Assembly (NCBI GenBank): GCA_002923315.1
Contig: BEHM01000010.1
Span: 1-64,000 of the forward strand
Length of the DNA: 64,000 bases
Source: a bacterium HR10
GTDB lineage: Bacteria; Acidobacteriota; Blastocatellia; HR10
Direction: 5' to 3'
Shown: piece by piece, positions 24,609 through 32,956 of the stretch
Layout of the letters: each line of letters starts with the position of its first letter
How positions within the stretch are numbered: position 1 is the stretch's first letter
Position numbers and translations under genes: made by a program
Notes under the pieces: model-generated
The model's database searches: none
The model's input: the letters and a program-made list of their open reading frames with translations, nothing else
Told to the model about the DNA's origin: nothing

Positions 24609-26792
24609 TCAGGGGAGGGTGAGGATGAAATTCCCATACGCATCGGTGGTGAGGCGATCGCCCGGGCGGACGACGATGGTCGTCACGGGCAGTTCGACGA
24701 TCGCCGGACCCTCCAGGGATGCTCCAGGGAAGATTCCCTCTCCGGAGAAGATGGGCGTCTGAACCCGTCGTCCGAGTTCACGCCAGTAGACCGGGCGCTG
24801 TCCGACGGGCGCCCATCTCCCGCGGCGCTCGGGCACCCCATATGGAGACCCCCGTTCGACGGTGAGCTTCTTCAGCGGTCCGCGAGCGATGCGCCCGAGC
24901 GCCACCACGCGCAGCAGGCCGATCTCCATACCTGCCGCCGTGAATGCTGATCCGCGTCCATAGAGCGTCTCGTATTTTTGTACGAATGCGCGTTCCAGAT
25001 CGCGCATGTCCTGATCGGTCAGAACCCCACCGGGGACGGGGATCTCCACGCGATGGATCTGCAGTCGGAACTTCATCTCCGCGAAGCGGCGCAAGAGGAT
25101 CTGATCCTCGGCCACCCCCTCCTCGCGCAATTGTCGGCGGGCTCGCTCTTCCAGCTCGAGAAAGATCTCCGTGACGCGCGTCGCCTCCAGGGGCGCGATG
25201 AGCAGCTCCGATTTCTCGAAGACGTGCTGAATATCTGTCGAGAGGATCCCGAAGGCCGACCAGGTGGCGGCCAGGACTCCGCGCGGGATGACGACCGTGC
25301 GGCATTCCAACTCCCGCGCGTAGACAGCCGCATGGGCGCCGGCGGCTCCGCCGTAGGCGTAGATGACGAAATCGCGCGGATCGTATCCCCGCTGGATGGT
25401 CATCTGCCGGATGAGATCGGCCATCTGCATCTCAACGATCCGCGTGGCCCCGTCGGCCGCCTCGGTGAGACTCAGCCCGAGGGGGTCGGCGACCGTGCGC
25501 ATCGCGCGGTGAGCCGCTTCGAGATTGAGCTGCAGCTTCCCCCCCAGGAAGAACTCCGGATTGTAATAGCCGAGGATGAGGTCCGCATCGGTCACCGTGG
25601 GTCGTGTGCCTCCGCGTCCGTAGCATGCGGGGCCCGGATCCGCTCCTGCCGATTCCGGACCGACTTTCAGGGTTCCGCTCCGCTCGTCGATCCAGATGAT
25701 GGATCCTCCGCCCGCGCCGATGGAGAGGATGTCCAGGCGAGGCATGAAGAAGGTGTACTGCTCGAGCGTGGTCTCGGACGCCGACAGCGGCATCCCGTCC
25801 ACGATGAGGCCGACGTCGAAGCTCGTCCCTCCCATGTCCGTGGCGATGACGTGGGGATGTCCGAGCGTCTCGGCCAGGAACCGGCATCCCATCAATCCCC
25901 CCGCCGGTCCTGAGCCGATGGTGAACAGCGGGGCGCGCAGGATCTCCCGGGCCGGAGCGACGCCGCCCGATGCCTGCATGATGAGGAGAGGAGCGGCGCA
26001 GCCGAGCGCGCGAGCCTGCTCTTCCACCCGGCGGATGTACCGCGTCGTCTTCGGTCCGATGAAACAATTGATCACGGTCGCCGCCGTCCGCTCATACTCG
26101 CCCGGCTTCGCGATCAACTCGTGCGCGCAGGTGACGAAGAGGTCGGGCGCCATCTCCTCGACCATGCGGCGAACCTTGCGCTCGTGGATGGGATTCACGA
26201 ATCCCCAGAGGAAGGCGATGGCGATGGCCTCGACCTTCTGCTCCAGCAGCTCCTCGATGGCGCGGCGCGCCTCTTCCCGATTCAGAGGCACGATGACCTC
26301 GCCGCGCCAGTCCACGCGTTCGCTCACCTCGCGAATGAGGTGGCGGGGGACGAGGGGCCGGGGTTTCTGATGACGGGAGACATGCAGCAGCCGCTCGATC
26401 GGCAATCCCGCCGAGCGGCCCACCGAGCGCATGATGAGGATGGCATCCCCATGTCCGCGCGTCGTGATCAATCCCACGCGCGCCCCTTTGAGCTCCACCA
26501 TGGCGTTGGTGCCCACCGTCGTTCCGTGCATGAGCCGTCGCGTGCGCGCCATCAGTTCGGGGAGCGTGAGCCCAAGGTGCTCCGCCGCCAGGGCGAGTGT
26601 GGCGAAGAAGCCCTCCGAAAAATCGTGCGGTGTCGAGGGACTCTTGGCGAAAACCAGATTCCCTTCCGAATCGCCGACGACGCAGTCGGTGAATGTCCCT
26701 CCCGTATCCACAGCGCAGTAGTATTCCCGAGCGGGCTCATCCCGACCGAGCGACTCCTGCGGGCGAACCGTCAACAGGCTCTTCTCCCTCAT
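24609..26792 (-). CDS. Hydantoinase A/acetone-carboxylase beta-type subunit, 727 aa
   Basis: ATP-binding subunit of the HyuA/HyuB family. It has the acetate/sugar-kinase fold signature CAVDTGGTFTDCVVGD near residue 26, MHGTTVGTNAMVELKG near 88, GSGPAGGLMGCRFLAE and ATDMGGTSFDVGLI near 300, GAGGGSIIWID, and YAYGGAAGAHAAVYA near 490. Length is normal. Its ATG overlaps the stop of the preceding unknown gene (ATGA). In acetone and acetophenone carboxylases this subunit phosphorylates substrate and bicarbonate; here the PEP-synthase fragments may contribute. The substrate is probably a ketone produced by the surrounding CoA-ester pathway. Confidence 0.88.
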   Translation of the reverse strand: MREKSLLTVRPQESLGRDEPAREYYCAVDTGGTFTDCVVGDSEGNLVFAKSPSTPHDFSEGFFATLALAAEHLGLTLPELMARTRRLMHGTTVGTNAMVELKGARVGLITTRGHGDAILIMRSVGRSAGLPIERLLHVSRHQKPRPLVPRHLIREVSERVDWRGEVIVPLNREEARRAIEELLEQKVEAIAIAFLWGFVNPIHERKVRRMVEEMAPDLFVTCAHELIAKPGEYERTAATVINCFIGPKTTRYIRRVEEQARALGCAAPLLIMQASGGVAPAREILRAPLFTIGSGPAGGLMGCRFLAETLGHPHVIATDMGGTSFDVGLIVDGMPLSASETTLEQYTFFMPRLDILSIGAGGGSIIWIDERSGTLKVGPESAGADPGPACYGRGGTRPTVTDADLILGYYNPEFFLGGKLQLNLEAAHRAMRTVADPLGLSLTEAADGATRIVEMQMADLIRQMTIQRGYDPRDFVIYAYGGAAGAHAAVYARELECRTVVIPRGVLAATWSAFGILSTDIQHVFEKSELLIAPLEATRVTEIFLELEERARRQLREEGVAEDQILLRRFAEMKFRLQIHRVEIPVPGGVLTDQDMRDLERAFVQKYETLYGRGSAFTAAGMEIGLLRVVALGRIARGPLKKLTVERGSPYGVPERRGRWAPVGQRPVYWRELGRRVQTPIFSGEGIFPGASLEGPAIVELPVTTIVVRPGDRLTTDAYGNFILTLP

Positions 26793-28009
26793 CCCTCCCC
26801 TCCTCCCTCACGTTCGGGTATCTGCGCGAAGACTGGAGAGAAGAAATCGCCCTCCGTCGTCGCCATGAACTGCCAGATGGATGGCGGTTCGGCATCGGCG
26901 AGCAACCGCTCGAGGAACGGAGCGGCGGCCTCTTCAAACGCCCGACGAATGCGCTCGCCCGCCTCCACCCCCGCCAGATCGAAGAACGCCTTCACGTGGT
27001 TCGCGAACAGGTAGAGGCCGTATTCGATCTTGAAGCGCGGCGACCAGGAGAGCGCGCGTTGATACAGCTCCATCTGAGCGTCGGCCGCGCGGCGTTCGAT
27101 CTCCTCGATCTCCTCGAAGGGGACGGCTCGGATCTCCCCACGGTCGTCTGTGGTCACCAACGCGACAGCGCGAACGCGATCGGCATAGTCCGGGGGATCG
27201 AATCGCACCCCCCCGAAGAGGTCGAACCGAGCCGTCACGTCCCGAAGCTGGAGCACGAGCGCCAGATTCGGGTAGAGGTTCCGCGCGCGCGTCTGCGCCC
27301 AGGGGAGATAGGTATTTTGCAGGTCGGTGAACTCGCGAATGACGAGCACCTCCCGGGGTCCCCCGCGTGGGGTGTCCGACCGCTCCTGCAGCGCGTAGGG
27401 GCCGTGTGCGAAGAGGCCATCGCGTTGCTCCCCGTGCAGGATGAATGCGTACAGCTCCAGCGTCGCCGCCAGACGACGAAGGCGTCTCACCGTGAGCGGG
27501 TCTGTCTCCACCAGCAGATCGCGTGGGGACCCCGTGCGGAGTCGAGCGATCGTTTCGGCCGGCAGGATCGGCATCGTCCCCCCTCGCTCTTCTGGCAAGA
27601 GCGCACCATCCTCGCGATAGGTGCGGCAGACGCGCCGCCAGAAATCGAGGACGAAGCCGATCTGCTCGGGATCGTCCTCGGGAAAGGGCTCTCCCGGTCG
27701 CACGCCGAGATCGAGGATTCGCTGCTGGCGTCCTCCGAGGTAGCAGCAGATCAAGATGCTCAACGTGAGGAAATTCGGGCGCGCGCACACGCGCTTCATG
27801 CGGCGTCCGATCTCCTCTGGTGTGATGACCGAGGTGAGGTCCACCAGCAGCGGATAGGCCGTGCGGTAGAGGCATTCCCATCCGAGCGAGGAACGGCGGG
27901 GGACGTCGAAGAGCGCCGATCGCAGGAGCGCGCGTTGCTCCGAGCGCATGAATGCCTTCAGGTGTTCCGCGATCAGCCGGATGTGACGATTGATCTCCTC
28001 GAGGGTCAT
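26789..28009 (-). CDS. Protein of unknown family, 406 aa, paralogue of the next gene
   Basis: No family recognised. Mostly helical with conserved blocks shared with the neighbour at 28031-29176: RRMKRVCARPNFLTLSIL, FVLDFWRRVCRTYREDGALL, ATLELYAFILHGEQRDGLFA, HGPY and DLFGGVRFDPPDYADRV. There is no signal peptide or membrane segment. The start is 21 bp after the paralogue, and the stop overlaps HyuA's ATG, so it is part of the carboxylase operon. It carries two copies of the dispersed palindrome; one adds about eight residues (SDTPRGGPR region) absent from the paralogue. It may be an accessory subunit of the carboxylase or phosphotransferase. Confidence 0.75.
   Translation of the reverse strand: MTLEEINRHIRLIAEHLKAFMRSEQRALLRSALFDVPRRSSLGWECLYRTAYPLLVDLTSVITPEEIGRRMKRVCARPNFLTLSILICCYLGGRQQRILDLGVRPGEPFPEDDPEQIGFVLDFWRRVCRTYREDGALLPEERGGTMPILPAETIARLRTGSPRDLLVETDPLTVRRLRRLAATLELYAFILHGEQRDGLFAHGPYALQERSDTPRGGPREVLVIREFTDLQNTYLPWAQTRARNLYPNLALVLQLRDVTARFDLFGGVRFDPPDYADRVRAVALVTTDDRGEIRAVPFEEIEEIERRAADAQMELYQRALSWSPRFKIEYGLYLFANHVKAFFDLAGVEAGERIRRAFEEAAAPFLERLLADAEPPSIWQFMATTEGDFFSPVFAQIPEREGGGEG
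27355..27381. repeat. Dispersed palindromic element inside the 26789-28009 gene (short form)
   Basis: GGGGTCCCCCGCGTGGGGTG resembles the short-form core. On the coding strand it is read as Asp-Thr-Pro-Arg-Gly-Gly-Pro-Arg. The paralogous protein lacks these residues between HGPY and the VLVIRE/VLIKE strand. Confidence 0.7.
27516..27538. repeat. Dispersed palindromic element inside the 26789-28009 gene (half of long form)
   Basis: AGATCGCGTGGGGACCCCGT is an exact match to 20924-20943, continuing one more base. It is read on the coding strand as Gly-Ser-Pro-Arg-Asp-Leu. Confidence 0.75.
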
Positions 28010-28030
28010 GCGCCTCGTCCGACCCGGTCC

Positions 28031-29176
28031 TCATGCGAGGGGACTGTAGATCTCTCCCGTCGTCTCCGCGATATGCCGCAGGATGGCCGGAGGCTCGCCG
28101 GCGAGCACGGCCTCCAGATGTCGGTCCGTGCTCTCCCGGAAGCGCTCTCGGATCTCCCGATGGAAATCCGGCCCGAGTCCCACCTGATCGCCGAAGACGC
28201 GCAGCAAGTTCCCGTAGAGCTCCGCCCCATAGGCGATGCGACGCCGATCATCCCAGGTGAGGAAGTGGCGATAGAGGCGCATCTGCGCCTCAGCCGCGTG
28301 CGCAGCGATCTCCTCCAGCTCCTCGAGCGCCAGGGGACAAACGTCTTCCCCCGCGGCGGTGAAGAGGCCGCAGGCCACGACGTTCTGAGCGTACTCCCGG
28401 GGCTCCGTCCGGAGCGATCCGAATAAACCGATTCTCACCTCGACGTCCTTCACGAGCAGGAGGCAGGCCACATGCGCCACGGGGAGTCGCACGGACTCCT
28501 CTGCCCAGGAGTAGAAATCGTCCTGCAAACCCACCAGCTCCTTGATGAGCACGCACGTGCCGTCGGGTTGGGGATAGGGCCCGTGGTGAAAGAGGCCGAC
28601 GCGCGCCTCGCCGTTGAAGACGAAGGCGAAGAGCTCGAGCGTGGCCAGGGCGCGACGCATCCGCTGGCGTCGCGCGGGCTCCGGTTCCGGATGGAGTTCC
28701 GGCAGGAGCATCTCGAGCATTCGCGCTTCGAGCACCGGGAGGGTGAATCCACTCTCCTCTGGCAAGAGCTGACCATCGGCGCGATAGGCGGAGAGGAAAC
28801 GCGTCCAGAAGTCCAGGAGGAAGGCGATCTCCTCCAGATCATCCGCCACGCGATGGCCGAGCAGCCGCCGCTGCTCCCGTCCGTTCAGATACCCGAGCAG
28901 CAGGGAATTGGCGTTGATCTCGTTGGGTCGCGCCCCGAGTCGCTTCACCCGATGCGCGAGGGCTTCCGGCGGCATCTGTCGCGCCACCTGTCGCAACAAG
29001 GGCACCAGGTGCTCGTAGTAGCAATAGCTCCCCACGATCAAGCGCCCGGGGAGATGAAAGAGGGGGGAGAACAGGTGCGAGCGCTGCTCGGCGCGGAAGA
29101 AGTGACGGACGCTCTCCCCGAACCGATGGAGCAGTGCGTTCAGGCACTCCATGCGAGGGACCCCGGTCGACTCCAT
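28031..29176 (-). CDS. Protein of unknown family, 381 aa, paralogue of 26789-28009
   Basis: Same family as its neighbour: HRVKRLGARPNEINANSLLL, FLLDFWTRFLSAYRADGQLL, ATLELFAFVFNGEARVGLFH, and IGLFGSLRTEPREYAQNV align block for block. No recognisable domain, catalytic motif, signal or membrane helix. Conserved Arg and Trp residues and an acidic C-terminal half suggest a soluble protein. It sits 24 bp after the lipocalin-like gene. Two adjacent copies suggest a heterodimer. Confidence 0.75.
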   Translation of the reverse strand: MESTGVPRMECLNALLHRFGESVRHFFRAEQRSHLFSPLFHLPGRLIVGSYCYYEHLVPLLRQVARQMPPEALAHRVKRLGARPNEINANSLLLGYLNGREQRRLLGHRVADDLEEIAFLLDFWTRFLSAYRADGQLLPEESGFTLPVLEARMLEMLLPELHPEPEPARRQRMRRALATLELFAFVFNGEARVGLFHHGPYPQPDGTCVLIKELVGLQDDFYSWAEESVRLPVAHVACLLLVKDVEVRIGLFGSLRTEPREYAQNVVACGLFTAAGEDVCPLALEELEEIAAHAAEAQMRLYRHFLTWDDRRRIAYGAELYGNLLRVFGDQVGLGPDFHREIRERFRESTDRHLEAVLAGEPPAILRHIAETTGEIYSPLA

Positions 29177-29200
29177 GGCCCCGTCTCCGCGCTTCGCTTC

Positions 29201-30157
29201 TCAGAACTCGATGGCGCGCATCCTCTCCTCTGCCGTGACGAAGCTCCACGTCAGGCACCCGTAGCCGGTCATCCCCTGGCACTCATATTCGCCGATGGAG
29301 AAGAGGAGGTGATCGAACCGGTGCGGCCAATGATGCGACGTATCAATGATGCCGAGCGGTCGGGCCGAGAGCGCGAGTGACTGCCCGCGCCGATCGGTGA
29401 GCTGCGCGTGCACGCGTTCGACCGACTTCCATCGCTGCTCGCTCCAGGTGATGGTCAGGCGGGCGGCGTCAAGATATGTGCGCTCGCCCTCGCGATGGAG
29501 ATATCCGCAGAGGTGGCGCCGGCCGTCGGCGAAGTTCATGGCCGCCACATTGACGACGAAGGCGTCGGAGAAGGGTGCCCACAGGACCAGATACCCGCGC
29601 CAGAGCGCGCGTCCCCCCCATCCCCACATCCGATCGCGCATCCCGATCGCCGAGACGGAGAGCCGCTCGCCCTCCAGATGCAACCATCCCTCGTACCATC
29701 CCACTTGATCGAAATGGCGACTCTGCTCTCCAACTGGAGCGTCTTCCATCCAGAGCTGGGTCTCCGCCCAACTGAAGGCTCGATGGAGCGCGCGGAAGGA
29801 GAGATCGCACTGCATCCTCGGGCTATCGTAGCGCAAGCGCCATCGAGTGAAGGGCTCGAGCATCTCCAATTTCAAGGGGCCGAAACATAAGCGCTCCCGC
29901 CCGATGTCGGATGGAACGGCGAAGTCCATCTTCATCAGCTCGTATCGCAGGCGTCCGTCCACGAACACGTAGCAGGTCAGATCCCCTCGACCCGCGTTCG
30001 GGAAGACGCCTTGATAGACCTGGAACTGAACGCGCGAGGCCGGATCGAAGAATTCGAAGTACCAGGCCTCGCGCCACCAGGGTTCCGGACCGATGGGATG
30101 GATGTCATCGTCGGCGAGATCGAGACCGGGGGGGACGAATTCGGATGCGCTCGACAT
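29201..30157 (-). CDS. Lipocalin/CrtC-AttH-like protein, 318 aa
   Basis: All-beta protein rich in Trp and Tyr without signal peptide. FEFFDPASRVQFQVYQGVFP, FTRWRLRYDSPRMQCDLSFR, GMRDRMWGWGGRALWRGYLV and the repeated strand pattern resemble the two-barrel CrtC/AttH (hydroxyneurosporene synthase-like) and DUF7064/7065 families found in terpenoid and steroid clusters. Assignment is by pattern and is moderate. It opens the HyuA/HyuB part of the operon, 48 bp after an enoyl-CoA hydratase across a palindromic element. It may bind or hydrate a hydrophobic substrate. Confidence 0.55.
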   Translation of the reverse strand: MSSASEFVPPGLDLADDDIHPIGPEPWWREAWYFEFFDPASRVQFQVYQGVFPNAGRGDLTCYVFVDGRLRYELMKMDFAVPSDIGRERLCFGPLKLEMLEPFTRWRLRYDSPRMQCDLSFRALHRAFSWAETQLWMEDAPVGEQSRHFDQVGWYEGWLHLEGERLSVSAIGMRDRMWGWGGRALWRGYLVLWAPFSDAFVVNVAAMNFADGRRHLCGYLHREGERTYLDAARLTITWSEQRWKSVERVHAQLTDRRGQSLALSARPLGIIDTSHHWPHRFDHLLFSIGEYECQGMTGYGCLTWSFVTAEERMRAIEF

Positions 30158-30178
30158 AGTCCTCCTTTCGGGGAGTGA

Positions 30179-30200
30179 GGATCCCCACGTGGGGTGCTCG
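30179..30200. repeat. Dispersed palindromic element, intergenic short form
   Basis: GATCCCCACGTGGGGTGCTC lies in the gap between the enoyl-CoA hydratase and the lipocalin-like gene. It matches the core with two substitutions. Confidence 0.7.
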
Positions 30201-30205
30201 ATGCG

Positions 30206-31003
30206 TCATCGTCCGGAGAAGCGCGGGGGGCGCTTCTCGAGGAAGGCGCGCACGCCTTCGCGGAAATCCTCGGTGCCGGCGAGCAGGCCCACGAGCTGCC
30301 GCTCCCGCTCCAGTTGCTCATCGAGGGAGGCTCCGAGGCTCATCGCGAGCAGGTGTTTGATGGTCACGATCGCCCGTGTCGGCCCTTCGCACACGGAGCG
30401 CGCGAAGGCGCGCGCCTCTTCGAGCACGCGGTCCTCGGAGACGACGCGATGCACGAGTCCCCAGGCGGCCGCCTCCTCGGCCTCGATCAACGCTCCACTC
30501 ACCATCCATTCGAACGCCCTCGTCCAGCCGATCAGGCGCGGCACGATGAACGTTCCGCCGCAATCCGGAGCGATCCCGAGTCGCACGAACGCCTGGTTGA
30601 ACCGCGTCCCCACGGCCGCCACTCGATAATCGCAGGCCAGTGCGAGGTTACAGCCACCACCGCTGGCGACCCCGTGAATGGCCGCGATGACGATCTTCGG
30701 CATGCCCCGAATGAGTCGAATCGTATCGTTCAACGGCCCGAGCAACTCGTCCAGCAACTGCTCGGCCGACGCGCCCTCCTCCAATCGTCGGTGAAGGTAC
30801 TTCAAATCCGCGCCCGCCGAGAACGCCCGTCCTGCTCCCGTCAGGATCACGGCCCGAACATCCTCTCGCGCTCCTAGCGCTCGAAAGGCTTCGCGCAACT
30901 CGGCCGCCAACGTCGCGTCAATAGCGTTCAACGCCTCGGGCCGGTTGAGCGTCACCGTGGCCATGCCATCATCCACGACAAGCTGCACCGTCGGCTCACC
31001 CAT
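30206..31003 (-). CDS. Enoyl-CoA hydratase/isomerase family protein, 265 aa
   Basis: Crotonase fold. It has VTLNRPEALNAIDATLAAEL, oxyanion-hole regions FSAGADLKYL and AIHGVASGGGCNLALACDYR, and the later FNQAFVRLGIAPDCGGTFIV. Asp in PDCGG replaces the usual Gly/Ala there, as in PaaG-type isomerases, so isomerase or another activity is possible. The C-terminal FLEKRPPRFSGR is typical of the family. The ATG at 31003 has a GGGAGGA site; an upstream ATG at 31018 is less likely. It follows etfA by about 30 bp. Confidence 0.85.
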   Translation of the reverse strand: MGEPTVQLVVDDGMATVTLNRPEALNAIDATLAAELREAFRALGAREDVRAVILTGAGRAFSAGADLKYLHRRLEEGASAEQLLDELLGPLNDTIRLIRGMPKIVIAAIHGVASGGGCNLALACDYRVAAVGTRFNQAFVRLGIAPDCGGTFIVPRLIGWTRAFEWMVSGALIEAEEAAAWGLVHRVVSEDRVLEEARAFARSVCEGPTRAIVTIKHLLAMSLGASLDEQLERERQLVGLLAGTEDFREGVRAFLEKRPPRFSGR

Positions 31004-31033
31004 ATCGCGTCCTCCCATGAAGCCTCTTCGCGT

Positions 31034-32062
31034 TCATCTCCCCTCTTCTGGCGAGCTCCCTGGACGATCACCTGAGGACCCCGCGTGCGTCCGCTTGAGC
31101 TCCGCGATCAGGGCGGGGATGACCGCTCGATAATCGCCGACGATCCCCAGATCCGCCACTTTGAAGATCGGCGCTTTGGGATCCGTGTTGATGGCGACGA
31201 TGCACTTGGCCCCGGAGATGCCGACGATGTGCTGACTGGCGCCGGAGATCCCGACGGCGATATAGAGATCGGGGGCGACCTTCTTCCCCGTTTGTCCGAT
31301 CTGCCAGCTGGCCGGCACCCATCCGGCATCGCACGCCGCGCGCGAAGCGCCGACGGCGCCACCGAGCCATCGCGCCAATTCTTCGAGCAACCGGAAGCCC
31401 TCGGGTCCCCCGAGGCCACGCCCGCCGCTGACGATGACGCGCGCCTCTTCGAGCGACACTCCCGCCGCGGCGTCCTCTTGAATCCGCTGGACGAGCTGCG
31501 TGCGGACGGACGAAGGATCGCACGCGATCTGGAGATCGTGTGGGGTGCCCGCGCGCAGCTCTCCCTCAAACGGATCGAACGCGCGCGGGCGCACGCAGAG
31601 GACGAGGGGGAACCGCTGCGCCACCAACACCGCGTGCGCCTTGCCGCCGTAGACGGGCTTCGTGATGACGACAGCCTCACCCTCGGCGCGCAGCTCGATG
31701 ACATCGGTCGCCAGCGCCGCCCCGATCCGGTATGCGAGACGCGGCGCGATCTCGAGCGCGATCGTCCGACTGGGGAAGACGATGACCTCCGGTCGCGCGC
31801 GTGTGATGAGCTGCTCGCTCGCGCTCACATACAGCTCGGGCGAATATGCCTCCAGTTGCGGATGGGCGGCGATCCACAGACTCACATCTGAAGAGGCCTC
31901 CGTCCTCCCTCGGAGTCCTTCGATTCCCTCCGCCGTTGGAGCGATGAGGGCCACCTGCACGTTCGCCGACCATTCCCGCGACAACGCTCGCGCGGCGCCG
32001 ATGGCCTCGCGCTCGGTCCGCTCAATGCGGGATGTCGGCAGGAGAACCATCACGGTGCGCAT
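31034..32062 (-). CDS. etfA: Electron transfer flavoprotein alpha subunit
   Basis: FAD-binding subunit that accepts electrons from the acyl-CoA dehydrogenases of the island. The C-terminal signature runs [40 protein letters not shown], and [20 protein letters not shown] precedes it. Length of 342 aa is usual. About residue 180 a palindromic element inserts [11 protein letters not shown] in the linker between domains. It is 20 bp after etfB. Confidence 0.93.
   Translation of the reverse strand: MRTVMVLLPTSRIERTEREAIGAARALSREWSANVQVALIAPTAEGIEGLRGRTEASSDVSLWIAAHPQLEAYSPELYVSASEQLITRARPEVIVFPSRTIALEIAPRLAYRIGAALATDVIELRAEGEAVVITKPVYGGKAHAVLVAQRFPLVLCVRPRAFDPFEGELRAGTPHDLQIACDPSSVRTQLVQRIQEDAAAGVSLEEARVIVSGGRGLGGPEGFRLLEELARWLGGAVGASRAACDAGWVPASWQIGQTGKKVAPDLYIAVGISGASQHIVGISGAKCIVAINTDPKAPIFKVADLGIVGDYRAVIPALIAELKRTHAGSSGDRPGSSPEEGR
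31519..31553. repeat. Dispersed palindromic element inside etfA (degenerate long form)
   Basis: ACGCGATCT, GG, AGATCGTGTGGGGTGCCCG matches the long form at 20905-20944 with few changes. On the coding strand it is read as [10 protein letters not shown]. Confidence 0.7.
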
Positions 32063-32082
32063 GGGGACATCCTCCTCTCAGC

Positions 32083-32910
32083 TCAGAGCATCCGTCGTCG
32101 GCGCAGCGCTTCGAGAAGCCGAACGGCTTTCTCCTGAACCGTCTCCCCCTCGATCAGCTCGCACACCTTCGAGCTGCTCGGAATGAACAACTCCCGCACC
32201 GCCACGCGCGCGCTCGTCTCCCACAACGTGTGCGGATCTTCGACCAGTTCCGGGATCGTCCACACGGGGAGCGACGCGCGGGCGGCCAGCATCGTATCTC
32301 TGACCTTCGGCAAGCGCGGGACGTTCGTCTCATCGTTGGTGATCGTCGCCACGGCGGGTCGTCTCGCGCGCACGATCTCCCATCCCTCATCTGACTGGCG
32401 CCGCATGAGGAATGTCTCCCCCTCCACCTCGATGCGGGAGACGAAGCTCACGCTCGCCCATCCGAGCTCTTCGGCCAGGAAGGATCCGACCTGCCCCCCA
32501 TGCCAATCTCCCGTCTCGCGCCCGCAGAGCACGAGGTCCACCGGATGGAGCCGCCTCACGGCGGCGGCCAGAAGGCGGGCGACGATGGCGCCTTCCAGCG
32601 GCGGCCACCCCTCGCTGGAGATCAAAATGGCGCGATCGGCGCGCAGACTGAGCGCCTTCCGCAAGACGTCGGCGGCTGAAGGCGGACCGACGGTGAGCGC
32701 GACGATCTCCACCGGATCGGAGGGTGCCCCCTTGCGCTCGAGGATATGCTCGCGCACCTGCAGCGCCACTTCGAGCGCGTTCTCGTCGAAGATACTGACG
32801 ACGAGCTGTCCGATCCCCTCGGCGGCCGCCTTCCGTTGCGGGTCCAGTCGAAATTCACTCGGCGGCATCTCCGGATCGAGAATCTGCGTCAGGCAGACGA
32901 CGATACGCAT
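32083..32910 (-). CDS. etfB: Electron transfer flavoprotein beta subunit
   Basis: AMP-binding partner of EtfA. It begins MRIVVCLTQILDPEMPPSEF, has LCGRETGDWHGGQVGSFLAE (the usual GxxxxDxxxGQVG) and ends with a normal C-terminus. The ATG at 32910 is chosen for its GAAGGAG site; an upstream ATG at 32949 falls in a palindromic element. Length of 275 aa is typical. It is the first of the electron-transfer pair, read toward etfA. Confidence 0.93.
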   Translation of the reverse strand: MRIVVCLTQILDPEMPPSEFRLDPQRKAAAEGIGQLVVSIFDENALEVALQVREHILERKGAPSDPVEIVALTVGPPSAADVLRKALSLRADRAILISSEGWPPLEGAIVARLLAAAVRRLHPVDLVLCGRETGDWHGGQVGSFLAEELGWASVSFVSRIEVEGETFLMRRQSDEGWEIVRARRPAVATITNDETNVPRLPKVRDTMLAARASLPVWTIPELVEDPHTLWETSARVAVRELFIPSSSKVCELIEGETVQEKAVRLLEALRRRRML

Positions 32911-32923
32911 CCTCGACTCCTTC

Positions 32924-32947
32924 AGGGGTCCCCACGTGGGATTGCCC
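32924..32947. repeat. Dispersed palindromic element, intergenic short form
   Basis: GGGGTCCCCACGTGGGATTG between the thiolase gene and etfB. It carries the core with one arm slightly decayed and sits 14 bp before the etfB start codon. Confidence 0.7.
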
Positions 32948-32956
32948 AAACGATGT

